Assembly (NCBI RefSeq): GCF_019175285.1
Contig: NC_056530.1
Span: 3,560,892 to 3,624,891, forward strand
DNA from: Sceloporus undulatus
Taxonomy: Eukaryota; Chordata; Lepidosauria; Squamata; Phrynosomatidae
Length of the DNA stretch: 64,000 nucleotides
Direction of reading: 5' to 3'
The position numbers were made by a program, and so were the translations under genes. This document shows positions 21,173-32,515 of this stretch, piece by piece. How positions within the stretch are numbered: position 1 is the stretch's first letter; each line of letters opens with the position of its first letter. Under the pieces are notes generated by a model, which was not told the origin of the DNA, ran no database searches, and saw nothing but the letters and a program-made list of their open reading frames with translations.

Positions 21173-21279
21173 GTGAGTGTCTTTTTTGCCTTGAGGCTGA
21201 GAGAGTGTGACTCTCCGGATTCGAACCCAGGTCTGTGTCACCTCCTGAAGCAAGCCAAGAAGGGAGGCCAAAGAAGGAT

Positions 21280-21487
21280 GCATCCACACTACAGAAAGAA
21301 TCCGGTTTGGTCCCGCTTTAACTCTTCCTGGCTCAAGGCTATGGAATTCTGGGAATTATAGATTGTGGTGGGCTGCGGAGTAGAGCTCTGGGCCCCACCA
21401 CAAACTACAATTCCCACAATTCCATAGCCTTGGGCCAGGAAGAGTTAAAGCGGGACCAAACCGGATTCTTTCTGCAGTGTGGATGCA
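21280..21487. mobile_element. Palindromic MITE in the GPR3 intron
   Basis: The two arms (21280-21375, 21392-21487) are almost perfect inverted copies: GCATCCACACTACAGAAAG against GCATCCACACTGCAGAAAG, with the CGGTTTGGTCCCGCTTTAAC block in both. Differs from the common family (58331) in the central arm. The high arm identity suggests youth or arm-to-arm conversion. Confidence 0.88.
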
Positions 21488-22576
21488 GACCACTGCAGAT
21501 CCAGATCCAGCGTTGATTTGGAAAGGTTGACATTGCAGAAATGGGACTTTTTAAAGGGAGTCTAAAAGGGCAGCATCTTAAAAGGAGGGAACTGATAGGC
21601 TTCCTGGAGAAGAGGTTATTTTATTTTAATTTTAATTTTGAAGGCAGGGCTTTATTTTTAAAGACAGACCTGGCAGGATTGCACTCTTGGACCTCTGCAA
21701 AAGAGAGGAAGGAGGGATCAGGTGCAGCAAAAGCGCACATGCACCTGGGATGGGCCGCTAATTCTGGCCAGGATTGTCATTCAGTGCATTTATGGCAGAG
21801 AAGCGCAGGCATCCTTTCTAGGCACATCCCAGGCTTTTTGGATTTTGCAAAAAACAAAAGGCCAAGAGGAAGATGTTTCAAGGGTGAGGAATGGATGCTC
21901 CTGGCTGGAGCAAGAAGACTAGACAGGAGACATCCAGCCATGTCGGCTGTGTTGCAAATTCAATAACATGCCAAAACATGATGCTTTTTTAGGGCCAACC
22001 AAAAATGCACAACAGCTTTCGATGCTCCCCTGGCTTTGGTGTGATGGTGACAAAGGTTGGTTGGGCCTCAGCAGCTTTTGCAAGGGAGGCTTGGAGGGCA
22101 AAGGGTCACCAGAAGGACCCTTTGACAGTTTCCCCAGTAAGGTTTCAATTTTGGGTGCTCAATGAACTTGGAAGCCGTGTGGCTTCAGAGGGCTAAATGC
22201 GTATGTGTTTGTCTGTGTTACACAGAGAGCGAGAGGGAAAGAAAGAATGAAAGACTTGCCGCCTACGACAGAATGACGTAACTGGAGGAAAGACAGGTTG
22301 ACGTAAATTGGGGGAATAGCTATTGACAAGGGAGAGTCGGTTTAATATAAAGTCTCCTTTATCTAGGTGGCGTTATTTGAGCAAAGGAGAAAGAAAACAG
22401 GGAGGGTACACTGGCATACAATGGCAGGCCCAGGCCAAAAATATCCCATCCGAGGACCACTGAAAACAAGCACGCAGGGAATACATGCCAGAGGTGTGGA
22501 ATTAATGTGCACCTTTTCTTCACAACCCTGAAAATCTATGTAGTTAAAGGTGCCCAGATTGCTCTCACCTTGATTT

Positions 22577-22778
22577 CTTGTTGCTGTGTGCCTTCAAGTC
22601 ATTTCCGACTTACAGATAACCTATCATGGGGTTTTCTTGGCACAGGGGATACTTGCCTTTGCCATCCTGTGAGGCTGAGAGGGTGCAACTTACTCAAGGT
22701 CATCCAGTGGGTTTACGTGGCCAAGCCGGGATTCGAACCCTGTTCTCCAGGGTCATAGTCCAAGGCTCAACCATACTA
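22577..22778 (-). mobile_element. Sauria-type SINE in the GPR3 intron
   Basis: Tail GTGCCTTCAAGTCATTTCCG, body GGGGTTTTCTTGGCACAGGG, and tRNA head with GGGATTCGAACCCTG (B box) and AGTCCAAGGCTCAA (A box region). Nearly complete. Confidence 0.88.
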
Positions 22779-22932
22779 AACACTTTTTTAAAAAGCAAAA
22801 CAATCTTATCACATTTTGTCTATATCATAGCCCTAAAAAAACCCCAGTCAGGCATAATAGTATCTACACTTTCATACCCGACTCATCCTAATTCTTTTAC
22901 CGTTCATTTCCAGTTTTTACAATTCTTGCCTT

Positions 22933-23020
22933 TTTGGATTACAATTCCCAGAAATCCCTCAGCCACCCCAGACACTGATTATGCTGGATTGGGGATTTCT
23001 GGGAGTTGAAGATCCCCCAA
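22933..23020. mobile_element. Palindromic MITE remnant
   Basis: GATTACAATTCCCAGAAATC and the complement GGATTTCTGGGAGTTGAAG form an inverted pair about 75 bp across. Confidence 0.5.
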
Positions 23021-23193
23021 AATTATTTTCCTAAAGCTGGGTTTTAGTGATTTCTCCTTCCCACATTGCCTTGGAGGGACACACAAAACAGTTTGGCGTT
23101 TCAGATCCTCACAAATGTGTGTAAGATTTCCATCACTTTGTGAGAGGAGTAAGTTATAAGCCAGGTTTCCTTCTTTCATTGCAGGTGGGCAGA

Positions 23194-24183
23194 ATGAAGG
23201 AGGACATGCCCCCCAACTCCACCTATGAGCAGCTGGGTAGGTTTGTGCCCAACAACAGCAGCGGCGGCGGCAACTCCTTGTATCTTTCTGAGGCACCTCC
23301 TCTTCCCTTGAACCCTTGGGATGTGGTACTTTGTGTCTCCGGGACCATCATCTCCTGCGAGAATGCAATTGTGGTGGCTATCATCTTTTACACGCCTGCC
23401 TTCCGGACACCGATGTTCCTCCTGATTGGGAGCTTGGCCACGGCTGACCTCTTGGCTGGCTTGGGTCTCATCTTCCATTTTGCATTTGTCTACTGCATCC
23501 AGTCCCAGGTGGTGAACCTCATCACGTTGGGCCTCCTGGTGTGCTCCTTCACCGCCAGCGTGGGCAGCCTCCTGACCATCACCATCGACCGCTACTTGTC
23601 CCTCTACAACGCACTGACCTACTATTCGGAAAGGACCGTCACCCGAACGTACATCATGCTCATTGTTACCTGGGGGATCTCCATTTCCTTTGGGCTCTTG
23701 CCCGTGATGGGTTGGAACTGCCTAAAAGACAACTCCAGCTGCAGCATTGTCAAGCCGTTGACCAAGAACAACCTGGTCATCCTCTCCATCTCCTTCTTCA
23801 TGGTCTTTGCCATGATGCTGCAGCTTTATGTGCAGATCTGCAAGATTGTGTGCAGGCACGCCCAGCAGATTGCGCTCCAGAGACACTTCTTGGCCACCTC
23901 ACACTACGTCACCACCAGGAAAGGGATCTCCACCTTGGCTGTCATCCTGGGGACCTTTGCTTCTTGTTGGCTGCCCTTTGCCATTTATTGTCTCCTCGGA
24001 GATTACACCTACCCAGCTCTCTATACCTACGTGACTGTCCTTCCTGCGACCTACAATTCTATGATCAACCCTGTTATCTATGCCTTTAGGAACCAAGAAA
24101 TCCAGAAAGTATTGTGGACAATCTGCTGTGGGTGCATCTCTTCGGCCATGCCTTTCCGATCTAGATCTCCCAGCGATGTCTGA
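23194..24183 (+). CDS. GPR3: GPR3, constitutively active Gs-coupled receptor
   Basis: 329-residue class A G-protein-coupled receptor, human 330. Plasma-membrane receptor that raises cAMP without added ligand; in mammals it keeps oocytes in meiotic arrest and acts in neurons. Seen: N-glycosylation sequons in the N-terminus (Asn8, Asn20/21), seven hydrophobic segments, DRYLSLY at the end of TM3 (132-138), CWLP in TM6 (258-261), NPVIY in TM7 (292-296), Cys-rich palmitoylation-type tail (311-314) and the family C-terminus FRSRSPSDV. GPR3 rather than GPR6 or GPR12 because of WDVVLC, TPAFR, YNALTYYSE, IVCRHAQQIALQR and YCLLGD. The ATG at 23194 is chosen because an acceptor (TTTCATTGCAG, to 23184) lies 9 bases upstream; a longer ORF from 23140 crosses it. 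Intact. The neighbour WASF2 also agrees with GPR3. Confidence 0.96.
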   Translation: MKEDMPPNSTYEQLGRFVPNNSSGGGNSLYLSEAPPLPLNPWDVVLCVSGTIISCENAIVVAIIFYTPAFRTPMFLLIGSLATADLLAGLGLIFHFAFVYCIQSQVVNLITLGLLVCSFTASVGSLLTITIDRYLSLYNALTYYSERTVTRTYIMLIVTWGISISFGLLPVMGWNCLKDNSSCSIVKPLTKNNLVILSISFFMVFAMMLQLYVQICKIVCRHAQQIALQRHFLATSHYVTTRKGISTLAVILGTFASCWLPFAIYCLLGDYTYPALYTYVTVLPATYNSMINPVIYAFRNQEIQKVLWTICCGCISSAMPFRSRSPSDV

Positions 24184-25021
24184 ATCTTGTCTATTGCACT
24201 AGGCCTCTCCATCTGCTCAAAAGACTTGTGTTGCAAATAGCTTTTCTTTTTTTGAGAGAGAGAGATGCAAAATGCACAGCCCTTACTGATTTCCTCTTTT
24301 CCCTGTGAGTGAAATTGCTGTTATCGATGATTTATTTTTTCACTTCCAGAAGAAAGGGAATTTTTATTTTTTTATCCTTTTTTTGTTGTTGTTTTTTAAA
24401 AACAAGGCTTTCTGTCTGTCTGTATGTGGTGCGTTCAGTCACATGTAAAAAGATCAAATAGAAAAATAGAATTTGGAAAAGTTTATAATGCATTATTTTT
24501 TTAAAACAAAGGGAAACGGGAAAAAACCTCAAAATCTTTTTGACCTTGCTTTTGAGTTTCGACAGCCTTACTTACCTCAGATGTCAGAAAATATTTTTCT
24601 ACATTGAAACGAAATCTCGCTGGACTCCCATCTTTTATTTTTATTCATTTCCATGGATGGAAGATGAGAGATGATCTATAAATCAGCCAAATTTAAAAAT
24701 AGATGTGTGCATTTCATTTCATTTCATTTATTTATTTATTGCATACCTATTTAATTGATTTAAAAACATATATTTTTCCCCTAGTCTACATTTTGCTGCC
24801 CCCTCGTGTTCATTCTGTTTTAATATACACAGAGGTATGCTGAAGGGCAGAGGAAAGACAAAAGATCATTTTGCATGTCTGTCAACCAAGTCAGTATTAA
24901 TAAATGGGATGTATATATATTAGATAATAACAATGTGAGCAGGGGAAAATATGATTGTGGTTTTAAAAGACCTCTGTGCAGCTATTTTACAGTAAACAAT
25001 TTAAAGATATGCTTAAGGGCA

Positions 25022-25163
25022 GCCTTTCCTAAGCCTGGGTTCCAGATAATATTAGACTACAACATCCATCATCGCCAGTCAGCATGGCCAGTGGTCAGGA
25101 ATAATGGGAGTTTTACTTTAAAAACCATCTGGGGAGGCAAGCTTGGGAAAAGTTGTAATGAAT
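25022..25163. mobile_element. Palindromic MITE remnant in the GPR3 3' UTR
   Basis: CAGCCTTTCCTAAGCCTGG is mirrored by the complement of GCAAGCTTGGGAAAAGTTG, and a CAGCATGGCCAGTGGTCAGG middle is shared with related elements. Confidence 0.5.
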
Positions 25164-25467
25164 GTACTATAAACTGACCAGCCCAGAAGGGAGGGGCTGG
25201 AAAGGAGTTATTCTGAAATAAGGCTATAGGACTGAATATAATTCACGTAGCACTGAAAACCCTGGATCATTTATCCGATATGCTGTCTTTTTGCTGTTAT
25301 TATTTCTTCTCCCTTGTTCAAATTTGCACAATCCTGGAAAGGACATGAATGTAACAGGCACTTTGCAAAATGTGACATTTTTACTACTGTGTGACAAAGG
25401 AACTAAAATATGCTCTGTATGAGTTGAAAAATGTACTGTATACTTTTGTTTACAACCACCAGGGAAA

Positions 25468-25478
25468 AATAAAATAAA
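25468..25478 (+). terminator. GPR3: GPR3 poly(A) signal (two overlapping AATAAA)
   Basis: AATAAAATAAA gives two canonical hexamers, followed about 25-40 bases later by a GT-rich stretch (GTGTTGTTTGG). Confidence 0.6.
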
Positions 25479-25804
25479 TTAATTTTGTGGTATTCATGGG
25501 CGTGTTGTTTGGCTGCAGACTGACATTGGCCAGTGTGGCTCAGCCCAGGGCTTTGCATAGGGGTTAGATTACAAACCCCATCATCCCTATCTGTGCTGGG
25601 TAGGAATGATGTGAATTGTCATCCAGTGCATCCAGAGGGTGCCAGAGTACCCCAGGTTAACATAAATTGACCCATAGCTGGCTGGAGACATTGAAAGGGA
25701 TCTTCAGAATGCTTTTGCTACTGTCTCTAAGGAATTCAGGGGTAGCCTAGGGAAAGCAAAGAATGCATGACATCGCATCCTTTTCTGGCATTCCGAGGTG
25801 ATGA

Positions 25805-25805
<1 letters not shown>

Positions 25806-25852
<47 letters not shown>

Positions 25853-25870
25853 TACTACTACTACTACTAC
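25806..25870. repeat. (ATT)n(ACT)n microsatellite
   Basis: ATT units pass into ACT units. ORFs of poly-Asn/Ser or poly-Ile/Val type here are artefacts. Confidence 0.95.
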
Positions 25871-26479
25871 ATGTGTATGAGGCATTCTGGGGTGGCAAGG
25901 AGGGAGGATGCAGGATGCAGAGATGGCATTAGCTTGCATTTTGGGGTTGAAAACGGGGCCAAGGGCAGATCATAACCTGCACTGATCCAAATACCCACAA
26001 CACACACACACACAAGAGGTTTTTAAATTTGACAAAATGTGTGCATTCTGGCGCCTGGTTCTTTAAAAAAAGGAGGGGGGAAGCACACTTCCGATGCCCC
26101 AATGAGTGCTGGAAACGTCACCTATGATGATCATGGAACTAAATTTGATTGACAGCCAGACACCTTCATTTTAAACCCAAATTCTCCAAGAGGGCATTCA
26201 GGGTTAAAATACCCTGATTTGTAGTCAGCACTTGTTTCCGGAGGGATTCGGGGAGGGAGAAACCGAAGCTTCCCAGTTCCTTCCAGCACAACAGTGCCAG
26301 TGAGAATGGAGCCCTAGAATCTGAGTTCAGTGTTCACATTTGTTCCCTCCCCCCCCCTTTTTCTTTATTGCAATAAAAGGTGTCAGCTTCCTTGTTTTCT
26401 TTTGAAAAACTCTGCTCTCTGAGTGGATGGGTTATTTATTATTATCTTCTATTATTTAGATGGTAAGCAACTTGTCCCT

Positions 26480-26692
26480 CTGTGCTGTGTGCCTTCAAGT
26501 CATTTCCAACTCATAGACTACAGCAAACCTATTATGGGGTTTTGTTGGCAAGATTTGTTCAGAGGAGGTTTGCCACTGCCTTCCTCTGAGGTTGAGAACA
26601 TGTGACTTGCAGTGGTTTTCTATGGCTGAGCTGGGAATCAAATCTCCAGAGTCATAGTTCAACGCTCAAACCACTCCACCATGCTGGATCAA
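26480..26692 (-). mobile_element. Sauria-type SINE, nearly complete
   Basis: Tail GTGCCTTCAAGTCATTTCCA, body GGGTTTTGTTGGCAAGATTT, head with CTCAAACCACTCCACCATGC. Some indels in the B-box region. Confidence 0.88.
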
Positions 26693-27050
26693 TTTATACA
26701 ATGTTAATGATAAGATGTATCCTCTTACCTGCCAAATTCAAAAGGTGGCTGCATTCTGCTGCATGGAAGTCCTTCCACTCCCAAATATGTAAACTGGAAA
26801 CATTGCAAATTAATGGTCTGCCTGCTGACGGTACTGCAATGGCTCCCAATTCAGCACTCTGAAATCCTATTTCTCACTGCTGTTCCCAGAGGTTTGTCAC
26901 TGTGCATTCTCTCTCTCTCCCCAGTTAGAAAACCCTTCTTCTTCAAACTAATGTCTTCTCTTCCCTCTCCCACTCCCATTAATGAGGCAATTTCACAAAA
27001 AAAGAGGCATGGAGAGATGAGTTCCATTTCCCCATAATCTATAGCTGTGG

Positions 27051-27160
27051 TTCTTAGCCTTTGGCCCTCCAGATGTTCTGAATTTCACTTCCTAGAAGCA
27101 GTAGCCAATATGTGGATTTGTCAAGGACTCTGGGCATTAAAATCCAACAACACCTGGTGA
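27051..27160. mobile_element. hAT-type MITE, decayed
   Basis: GTGGTTCTTAGCCTTTGGCC resembles the CAGTGGTTCTCAA-type ends of the elements at 39824 and 53659. The right end is poorly conserved. Confidence 0.45.
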
Positions 27161-28195
27161 AAAAAAGGTTGATTGTATAAATGATCCATGCAACAGTAGA
27201 AAGAGAAAAGCAAGAGGCTACCCTGAAACAGAACTGTTTGTCAAAGGCTAAACAAAATAGCAAAAGTTAGGACCAGTTGGGGCTCTGCTATATACATTGC
27301 CCCAGATTAAATTCAAATTGGCAACTTCTGGAATTAATATCAGGCTCGTCTTATTAGTAGCCAAAAGGGGCCAGTTCCAGTCCCCAGATTTGCAGAGAGA
27401 AATAAAGAGAGACTGTAGGAGAAACTAAAGGAGCAAGTAAGAAACAGCAAGGGAAAGGGGTTGTGGACTTGTGTAATTGCTGAGTTGTTGGATCGATCCA
27501 GACCCAACATCTGACAGGCTCCCTGCCCTAAGCCATCAGCACACAGGAGCTGGCCTTTGTTAAGCATTTGAGCCTTTTGCCAAGCCAAGACTCTGCCAAG
27601 CAGCAGAAGTGTTCTGTTCAGTTCCTATTTCTTCTGGCAGGCTGTGGTTATTTGCAAACAGGTTGGGAAGCAAAGGGAGAGCAGGAAAACTGGGGACAGA
27701 AGGCTAGAAACAAAGCCTTCCTTAGCTTAAAGGCCATTTCTGCTTCTGCCAGCTCAGCTGTGGAGTCAACAACAAAAATGTCAGCTATTTCTAAAAGCTC
27801 AGCCAGCCTTTCTTAGAATGCCTACAAAATCACAACATGGCTGGAAAGAGGGATTCGGGAGGCACTGAACAGCAGAGAGAACCAGACCTCTAGAATGGTG
27901 TGGATGGAAACTTCTGTGCTGCCCCTCCATTACCCCTTTCACAACATCAGAGATTGAGATAGCTATTTTTAGAAACTAATTCAAGTTATAGCGTTGAGCC
28001 CTCTGACACAAGACCACTAGAGCTCAGGGCACCAGGTGAAGCCTTGGAGGACTTCAGTGCTTTTCCGGGCTTTTGGACAAGGAGATAAATCTTAGAGCAA
28101 GTGATGCAGAAGAAGGTGCTATCGTGTGAAATGGCTTCAATACTGTCTCCTCCTCACTTGCTACCAGTGTGTTTTCAACAAACTCTAGCAACATC
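27161..28195. other. Intergenic DNA, nothing recognised
   Basis: Short ORFs only; no exon or clear repeat. Confidence 0.5.
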
Positions 28196-28198
28196 ACA

Positions 28199-28248
<50 letters not shown>

Positions 28249-28580
28249 ACTTTATTTCTAAAGCGCTGTAATTATACACAGCGCTGTACAAAGTCAGTAA
28301 AATTAAGGAATATATAAAACCCTGCCCGAGGCGTACACTCTAAAAGTAATAACAATTAAATAGAGGAATGGATAAAATTACAATATAGGAGAGAAAAAAC
28401 AAATTAAAAAACATCAGATATAAAAGCAAGTTCTCCATATGGCATCTGGGATCCCAGATCAGGCAGGCAGAGATTAACCTTCGGTCTGCACACTTCCATG
28501 TCCTCTTCCCAGCAGCTGTCAAGCCCCAAGAGGTTAAGCGAAGTGGGAGGCAAAGGTGGGAAAGGACCAAGCATCAAATA
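28196..28580 (-). mobile_element. LINE 3' end (L2/CR1 group) with (ATT)n tail
   Basis: On +, the (ATT)n run at 28200-28247 leads into AAAGCGCTGTAATTATACAC and CAGCGCTGTACAAAGTCAG, a 3'-end motif I recall from reptile LINEs. A-rich UTR follows. Confidence 0.55.
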
Positions 28581-28671
28581 CTACTTTCTGTCCCCACTGC
28601 AGTTATCTGGATACAGACCCTTGGGCCACATTCAAATAAAAACTTGCATGTTTGTATGTGTGCCTTGAGCC

Positions 28672-28886
28672 AGTGTGGAGTAGTGGTATGACTGTTGGAC
28701 TATGATTCTGGAGACCAGGGTTCGATTCCCAACTCAACCACAAAGCCCACTGGGTGACCTTGGGCAAGTCACATGCTCTCAGCCTCAGGGGAAGGCAATG
28801 GCAAATCCTTCTCTGAACAAATCTTAAGAAACCCCCATGGTAGAGTGCCGTAAGTTGGAAATGACTTGAAGGCACACAATAACAGG
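28672..28886 (+). mobile_element. Sauria-type SINE, complete
   Basis: tRNA-like head with A box (AGTGGTATGACTGTTGGACT) and B box (GGTTCGATTCC), body GGCAATGGCAAATCCTTCTC, and tail GGAAATGACTTGAAGGCAC, whose end resembles the Bov-B LINE 3' end. The best-preserved copy in the window. Confidence 0.92.
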
Positions 28887-28984
28887 TGACTTACAGTTGC
28901 CTATTGACTTATGGTGACCCCATGAATTTTATAGGGTTTTCTAAAGCAAGGAATTCTGGGGAATAATTTACCAGTTCTTTCCTC

Positions 28985-29105
28985 TGAAACGCAGCCCACA
29001 GCATCTGGTCTTCGTTGGTCCCATCCAAGTACTAACTGCAGGTGACCCTGCTAAGCTGCCAAGATCAGACAGGATTTGGTGCCTTGAAGGTATTTAGGCC
29101 AGTTA
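28985..29105 (-). mobile_element. 5S rRNA-derived SINE
   Basis: Complement of 5S-like sequence: CCCATCCAAGTACTAACTGC, CTGCTAAGCTGCCAAGATCA, then GGTGCCTTGAAGGTATTTAG. A second small piece with the same end lies at 29418-29466. Confidence 0.75.
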
Positions 29106-30091
29106 AAGAAAATATACAGGCACACAACCCGGAGTTGCATGCACATATGTTACCAATAGGTTTCTCACTATTATGTGTGGCTGTAGCTAAGGCTGTGCAG
29201 GATGTAAGCCCTAGCTAAAATATCACTAACTGCTGGTCATGGTTTTGAGAGGAACCCCAACCAAAGTATCATTTGGCACACTGGTAATGATCCTTCATAT
29301 TTTTCCTCCTGGCTTTAGGGTTGCTATTATTTTTTTACTTCACTGGGTTTTAAATTATTCTTGTCTCTCCCGTTTCTACAATCATCTGAACTGGAAACTG
29401 ACTTCTTATCCTTAATAGCTTCCAAGATCAGATGAGATCTGGTACCTTTACGATATTAGGCCAGTAAAAGGAAACATACAAGGACACAGCCCAGAGTTAC
29501 ATTTACATATGTCTCTGGTGGGGAAAGCAAGTGATGAGGGTGCAGCTTATTTTTTTGTTTTCCTCATAGCGAATTTTAGATTGCAAATTCCTTGGGGACA
29601 GACATGTTGCCTGGAATCCTCTTTCTGACATGCACTCATGTAACCTGGAGTTATACATACTTTTGTATGTGCTTGTATGTCTGTGCTTTTAAGTTTGTTG
29701 CACAAGGAGGTATTCAGTATCTCCTTGTGTAAAGCTTCCTCCTCCGCACAAGATAGACCCATAGTGCTGGTAACCCCACAGCTATTTAATGCCAAGGAAG
29801 GTGACCATTTAGTGGCTATCCAAGAGAACAGTAAGAGGCCCATCATTCCTGATCATTTTTCATAGTTGTTTCATCTAACAACACATTTAATGACTAGTAA
29901 TTATGATTATAATAATTATGATGGCCTCAAAACCATGGATGACTCCTTTGTATCACCAGGAGGAGCCCTGGTGGAGCAGTGGTTAAATGCCAGTACTGCA
30001 GCAACTCACTCACAAACCATAAGGTTGCAAGTTCAACATCAGCAAAAGGGCTCAAACTCAACTCAGGCTTGCATCATTCTGAGGTCGCTAA

Positions 30092-30092
<1 letters not shown>

Positions 30093-30141
<49 letters not shown>

Positions 30142-31806
30142 NNNNNNNNNNATTTTATTTATGTTTCCCCACCTCTCCCAATGGATCGAAGCGGGGTTAC
30201 AGACTAAAATAAAAGCACGAAGTGTTTACATTAAAATTCAATTACAAAGAGCTAAAAACAATAAAATATTTAGCATCAGGAAATAACAATAGCATCAACA
30301 AGCAAGGCAGAGACCATACACAAACAGGGGCATGTCATTCATATCAGGGGGGTATTCATATCAGGTGGGGTATGCTCGGCTGAAAAGTTCAGTTTTAACT
30401 GCTTTTCTAAATGTCTCTAACAAGGTTGCTAAGAGGATCTCCTCAGGGAGGCTATTCCAAAGTCTCAGAGCCGTTGTTGAAAAAGCTCTTTGCGAAGTAG
30501 TGACATATTTGGAAGTTGCTATTTCCAATAAGTTCTTACCTGATGTTCTGAGAGTGTGGGGCAGATTGTATGGGGAGATGCGGTCCCATAAGTAACTCAG
30601 GCCCAAGCCATGTAGGGCTTTATAGGTAATAACCAACACCTTGTACTGTGCCTGGAAACAAATAGGGAGCCAGTGAAGATCTTTTAAGATAGGTGTAATA
30701 TGGTCAAACCTTGATGAACCGGTGACCAATCTGGCTGACATATTCTGCACTAACTGAAGCTTCCGAACTTGGTGCAAGGGTAGCCCCATGTAAAGCGCAT
30801 TACAGAAATCTAACAGAGATTACCAGAGTGTGTACCACCGTTTCAAGGTCTCTTTGGCCCAGGTAGGGTCGCAGTTGGCATATCAACCGAAGTTGATAGC
30901 AAGCACTTCTGGCTGTTGCATCTACCTGAGGTGTCAATTGCAGGGACGAGTCCAGAAGTACTCCTAGACTGCGAACTTCATCCTTCACGGGAAGTGTGAC
31001 CCCGTCCAGGACAGGTTGGCAAATTACCTTCTTTAGACCCAAGGAACCTATCACGAGTACTTCCGTTTTCTCTGGATTCAGTCTGGGTTTGTTTTCCCTC
31101 ATCCAGCCCATTACTGACTCCCGGCAGGCATTCAGAGGAGAGATGCCATCCTTAGTCCCTGTATCAGTCGGAGACATAGAGAAACATATTTGGGTGTCTT
31201 CAGCGTACTGATAACACCGCGCCCCATATCTCCGGATGATCTCTCCCAGCGGTTTCATGTAAAGCCCTCCCTTCATCCACCATCTTGAGGGAGAGGAAGG
31301 CAGGGTAGCTCCAACAGTCCTGCCTAGAAGAAGACAAGCCCTCCCTTCAGCCACCATCTTGAGGGAGAGAGAGGCAGGCTAGCTCCATCAGGGCTAGCCT
31401 GACAAAGAAGAGCCCTCCCTCCGCTCCATCTGCCTTGGTCCAGGCCTCAGAGGGAGAGAAGAATGCTGGACCTGATCCCCTCCCCACCACCATTCCCTTC
31501 TCCTTTTGTGTCGTGTCTTTTTAGATTGTAAGCCTGAGGGCAGGGAACCGTCTATTATCCCCTCTTTTATAAACCGCCCGGATTCCCAGTGATTGGACGG
31601 TATATAAATAAATCCTAATATTATTATTAAATATTGAACAGCATGGGGGACAAAATAGCTCCTTGAGGGACACCAAATGTCAGTTCCCACTTAAAGGAGC
31701 AAGTGTCCCCCAGCTTCACCATCTGGAATCTGCCAGAGAGGTAGGATCGGGACCACTGGAGTGCAGTGCCCCCGATACCAAGTCCCTCAGGTGTTCCAGA
31801 AGGATA
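30093..31806 (-). mobile_element. L2 LINE, 5' truncated, itself interrupted
   Basis: On the minus strand: reverse transcriptase codons from 31800 to 31633 (GVPQGAILSPMLFNI), interrupted by a retroposon (31264-31632), then YMKPLGEIIRRYG, the catalytic box read as YAEDTQ, LNPEKTEVLVIG, and the C-terminal domain LQLVQNMSARLVTGSSRFDH (30361-30789). The 3' UTR and (AAT)n tail follow at 30093-30360 with a 10-N gap at 30142-30151. A stop or frame change separates 30800 from 30789. Inserted in the SINE at 29961-32580. Confidence 0.85.
31264..31632 (+). mobile_element. VNTR retroposon with L2-like tail, copy 1
   Basis: Two 74-bp units starting GCCCTCCCTTCA (31264, 31338) and a partial third (31412), then a body (TGCCTTGGTCCAGGCCTCAG, CCACCATTCCCTTCTCCTTT, TTAGATTGTAAGCCTGAGGG) and a tail AACCGCCCGGATTCCCAGTG, CGGTATATAAATAAATCC, (ATT)n. 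It sits inside the L2 reverse transcriptase, splitting NI from YMKPLG, with TAAA at both junctions. Confidence 0.75.
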
Positions 31807-31843
31807 CCCAGCTTGTTGGGGGCAATTAGCTTACACTTTGCAA

Positions 31844-32515
31844 ATAATAATAATAGTAATAGGATTTATTTATATGCCGCCCAATCACTGGGAATTCGGA
31901 CGGCTTACAACAGAGGGGATAATAGATGGTTCCCTGCCCTCAGGCTTACTATCTAAAAAGACACGACACAAAAGGAGAAGGGAATGGTGGGGGGAGGGGA
32001 TCAGGTCCAGCATTCCTCTATCCCTCTGAGGCCTGGACCAAGGCAGATGGATTAGGGAGGGCACTTCTTCTTCAGGCCAGCCTTGATGGAGCTGGGCCTG
32101 CCTGGTCAACTCCCTCATAGGCCAGAAGATAACAGTTATGGAGGGAAGAGTCTCTTCTTCCAGGCTAGCCCTGATGGAGCTGGGCCTGCCTGGTCAATTC
32201 CCTCATAGGCTGGAAGATGACAGTTATGGAGGGAGGAGTCTCTTCTTCCAGGCTAGTCCTGATGGAGCTGGGCCTGCCTAGTCAACTCCCTCATAGGCTG
32301 GAAGATGACAGTTATGGAGGGAGGAGTCTCTTCTTCCAGGCTAGCCCTGATGGAGCTGGGCCTGCCTAGTCAACTCCCTCATAGGCTGGAAGNNNNNNNN
32401 NNATGACAGTTATTGAGGGAGGAGTCTTTTCTTCCAGGCTAGCCCTTGTGGAGCTGGGCTTGCCTGGTCAACTCCCTCACAGGCCGGAAGATGACAGTTA
32501 TGAAGGGAGGAGTCA
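31844..32515 (-). mobile_element. VNTR retroposon with L2-like tail, copy 2
   Basis: Same body and tail as copy 1 in reverse (31850-32060), then about five 88-bp units marked by GGAGCTGGGCCTGCCT (CTAG marks at 32165, 32253, 32341, 32439). A 10-N gap at 32393-32402 lies in the array, so the unit number is uncertain. Inserted into the SINE at 29961-32580. Confidence 0.78.

Larger units (their letters stand above)
24184..25495 (+). other. GPR3: GPR3 3' UTR (end inferred)
   Basis: AT-rich sequence after the stop with no splice signals needed. Ends at the overlapping poly(A) signals near 25468. A MITE-like palindrome at 25022-25163 would be part of the transcript. Confidence 0.55.

Noticed and set aside
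23140-23193. Upstream in-frame ATG extending GPR3 by 18 residues
   Set aside because: The extension crosses a pyrimidine tract and CAG acceptor at 23184 and has no counterpart in GPR3 orthologues as remembered.
23541-24089. 182-codon ORF overlapping GPR3 in another frame
   Set aside because: Shadow frame of the receptor; His/Leu-rich and without its own signals.
28672-28886. tRNA gene
   Set aside because: A and B boxes are present but no cloverleaf closes, and the sequence continues into a SINE body with a Bov-B-like tail.
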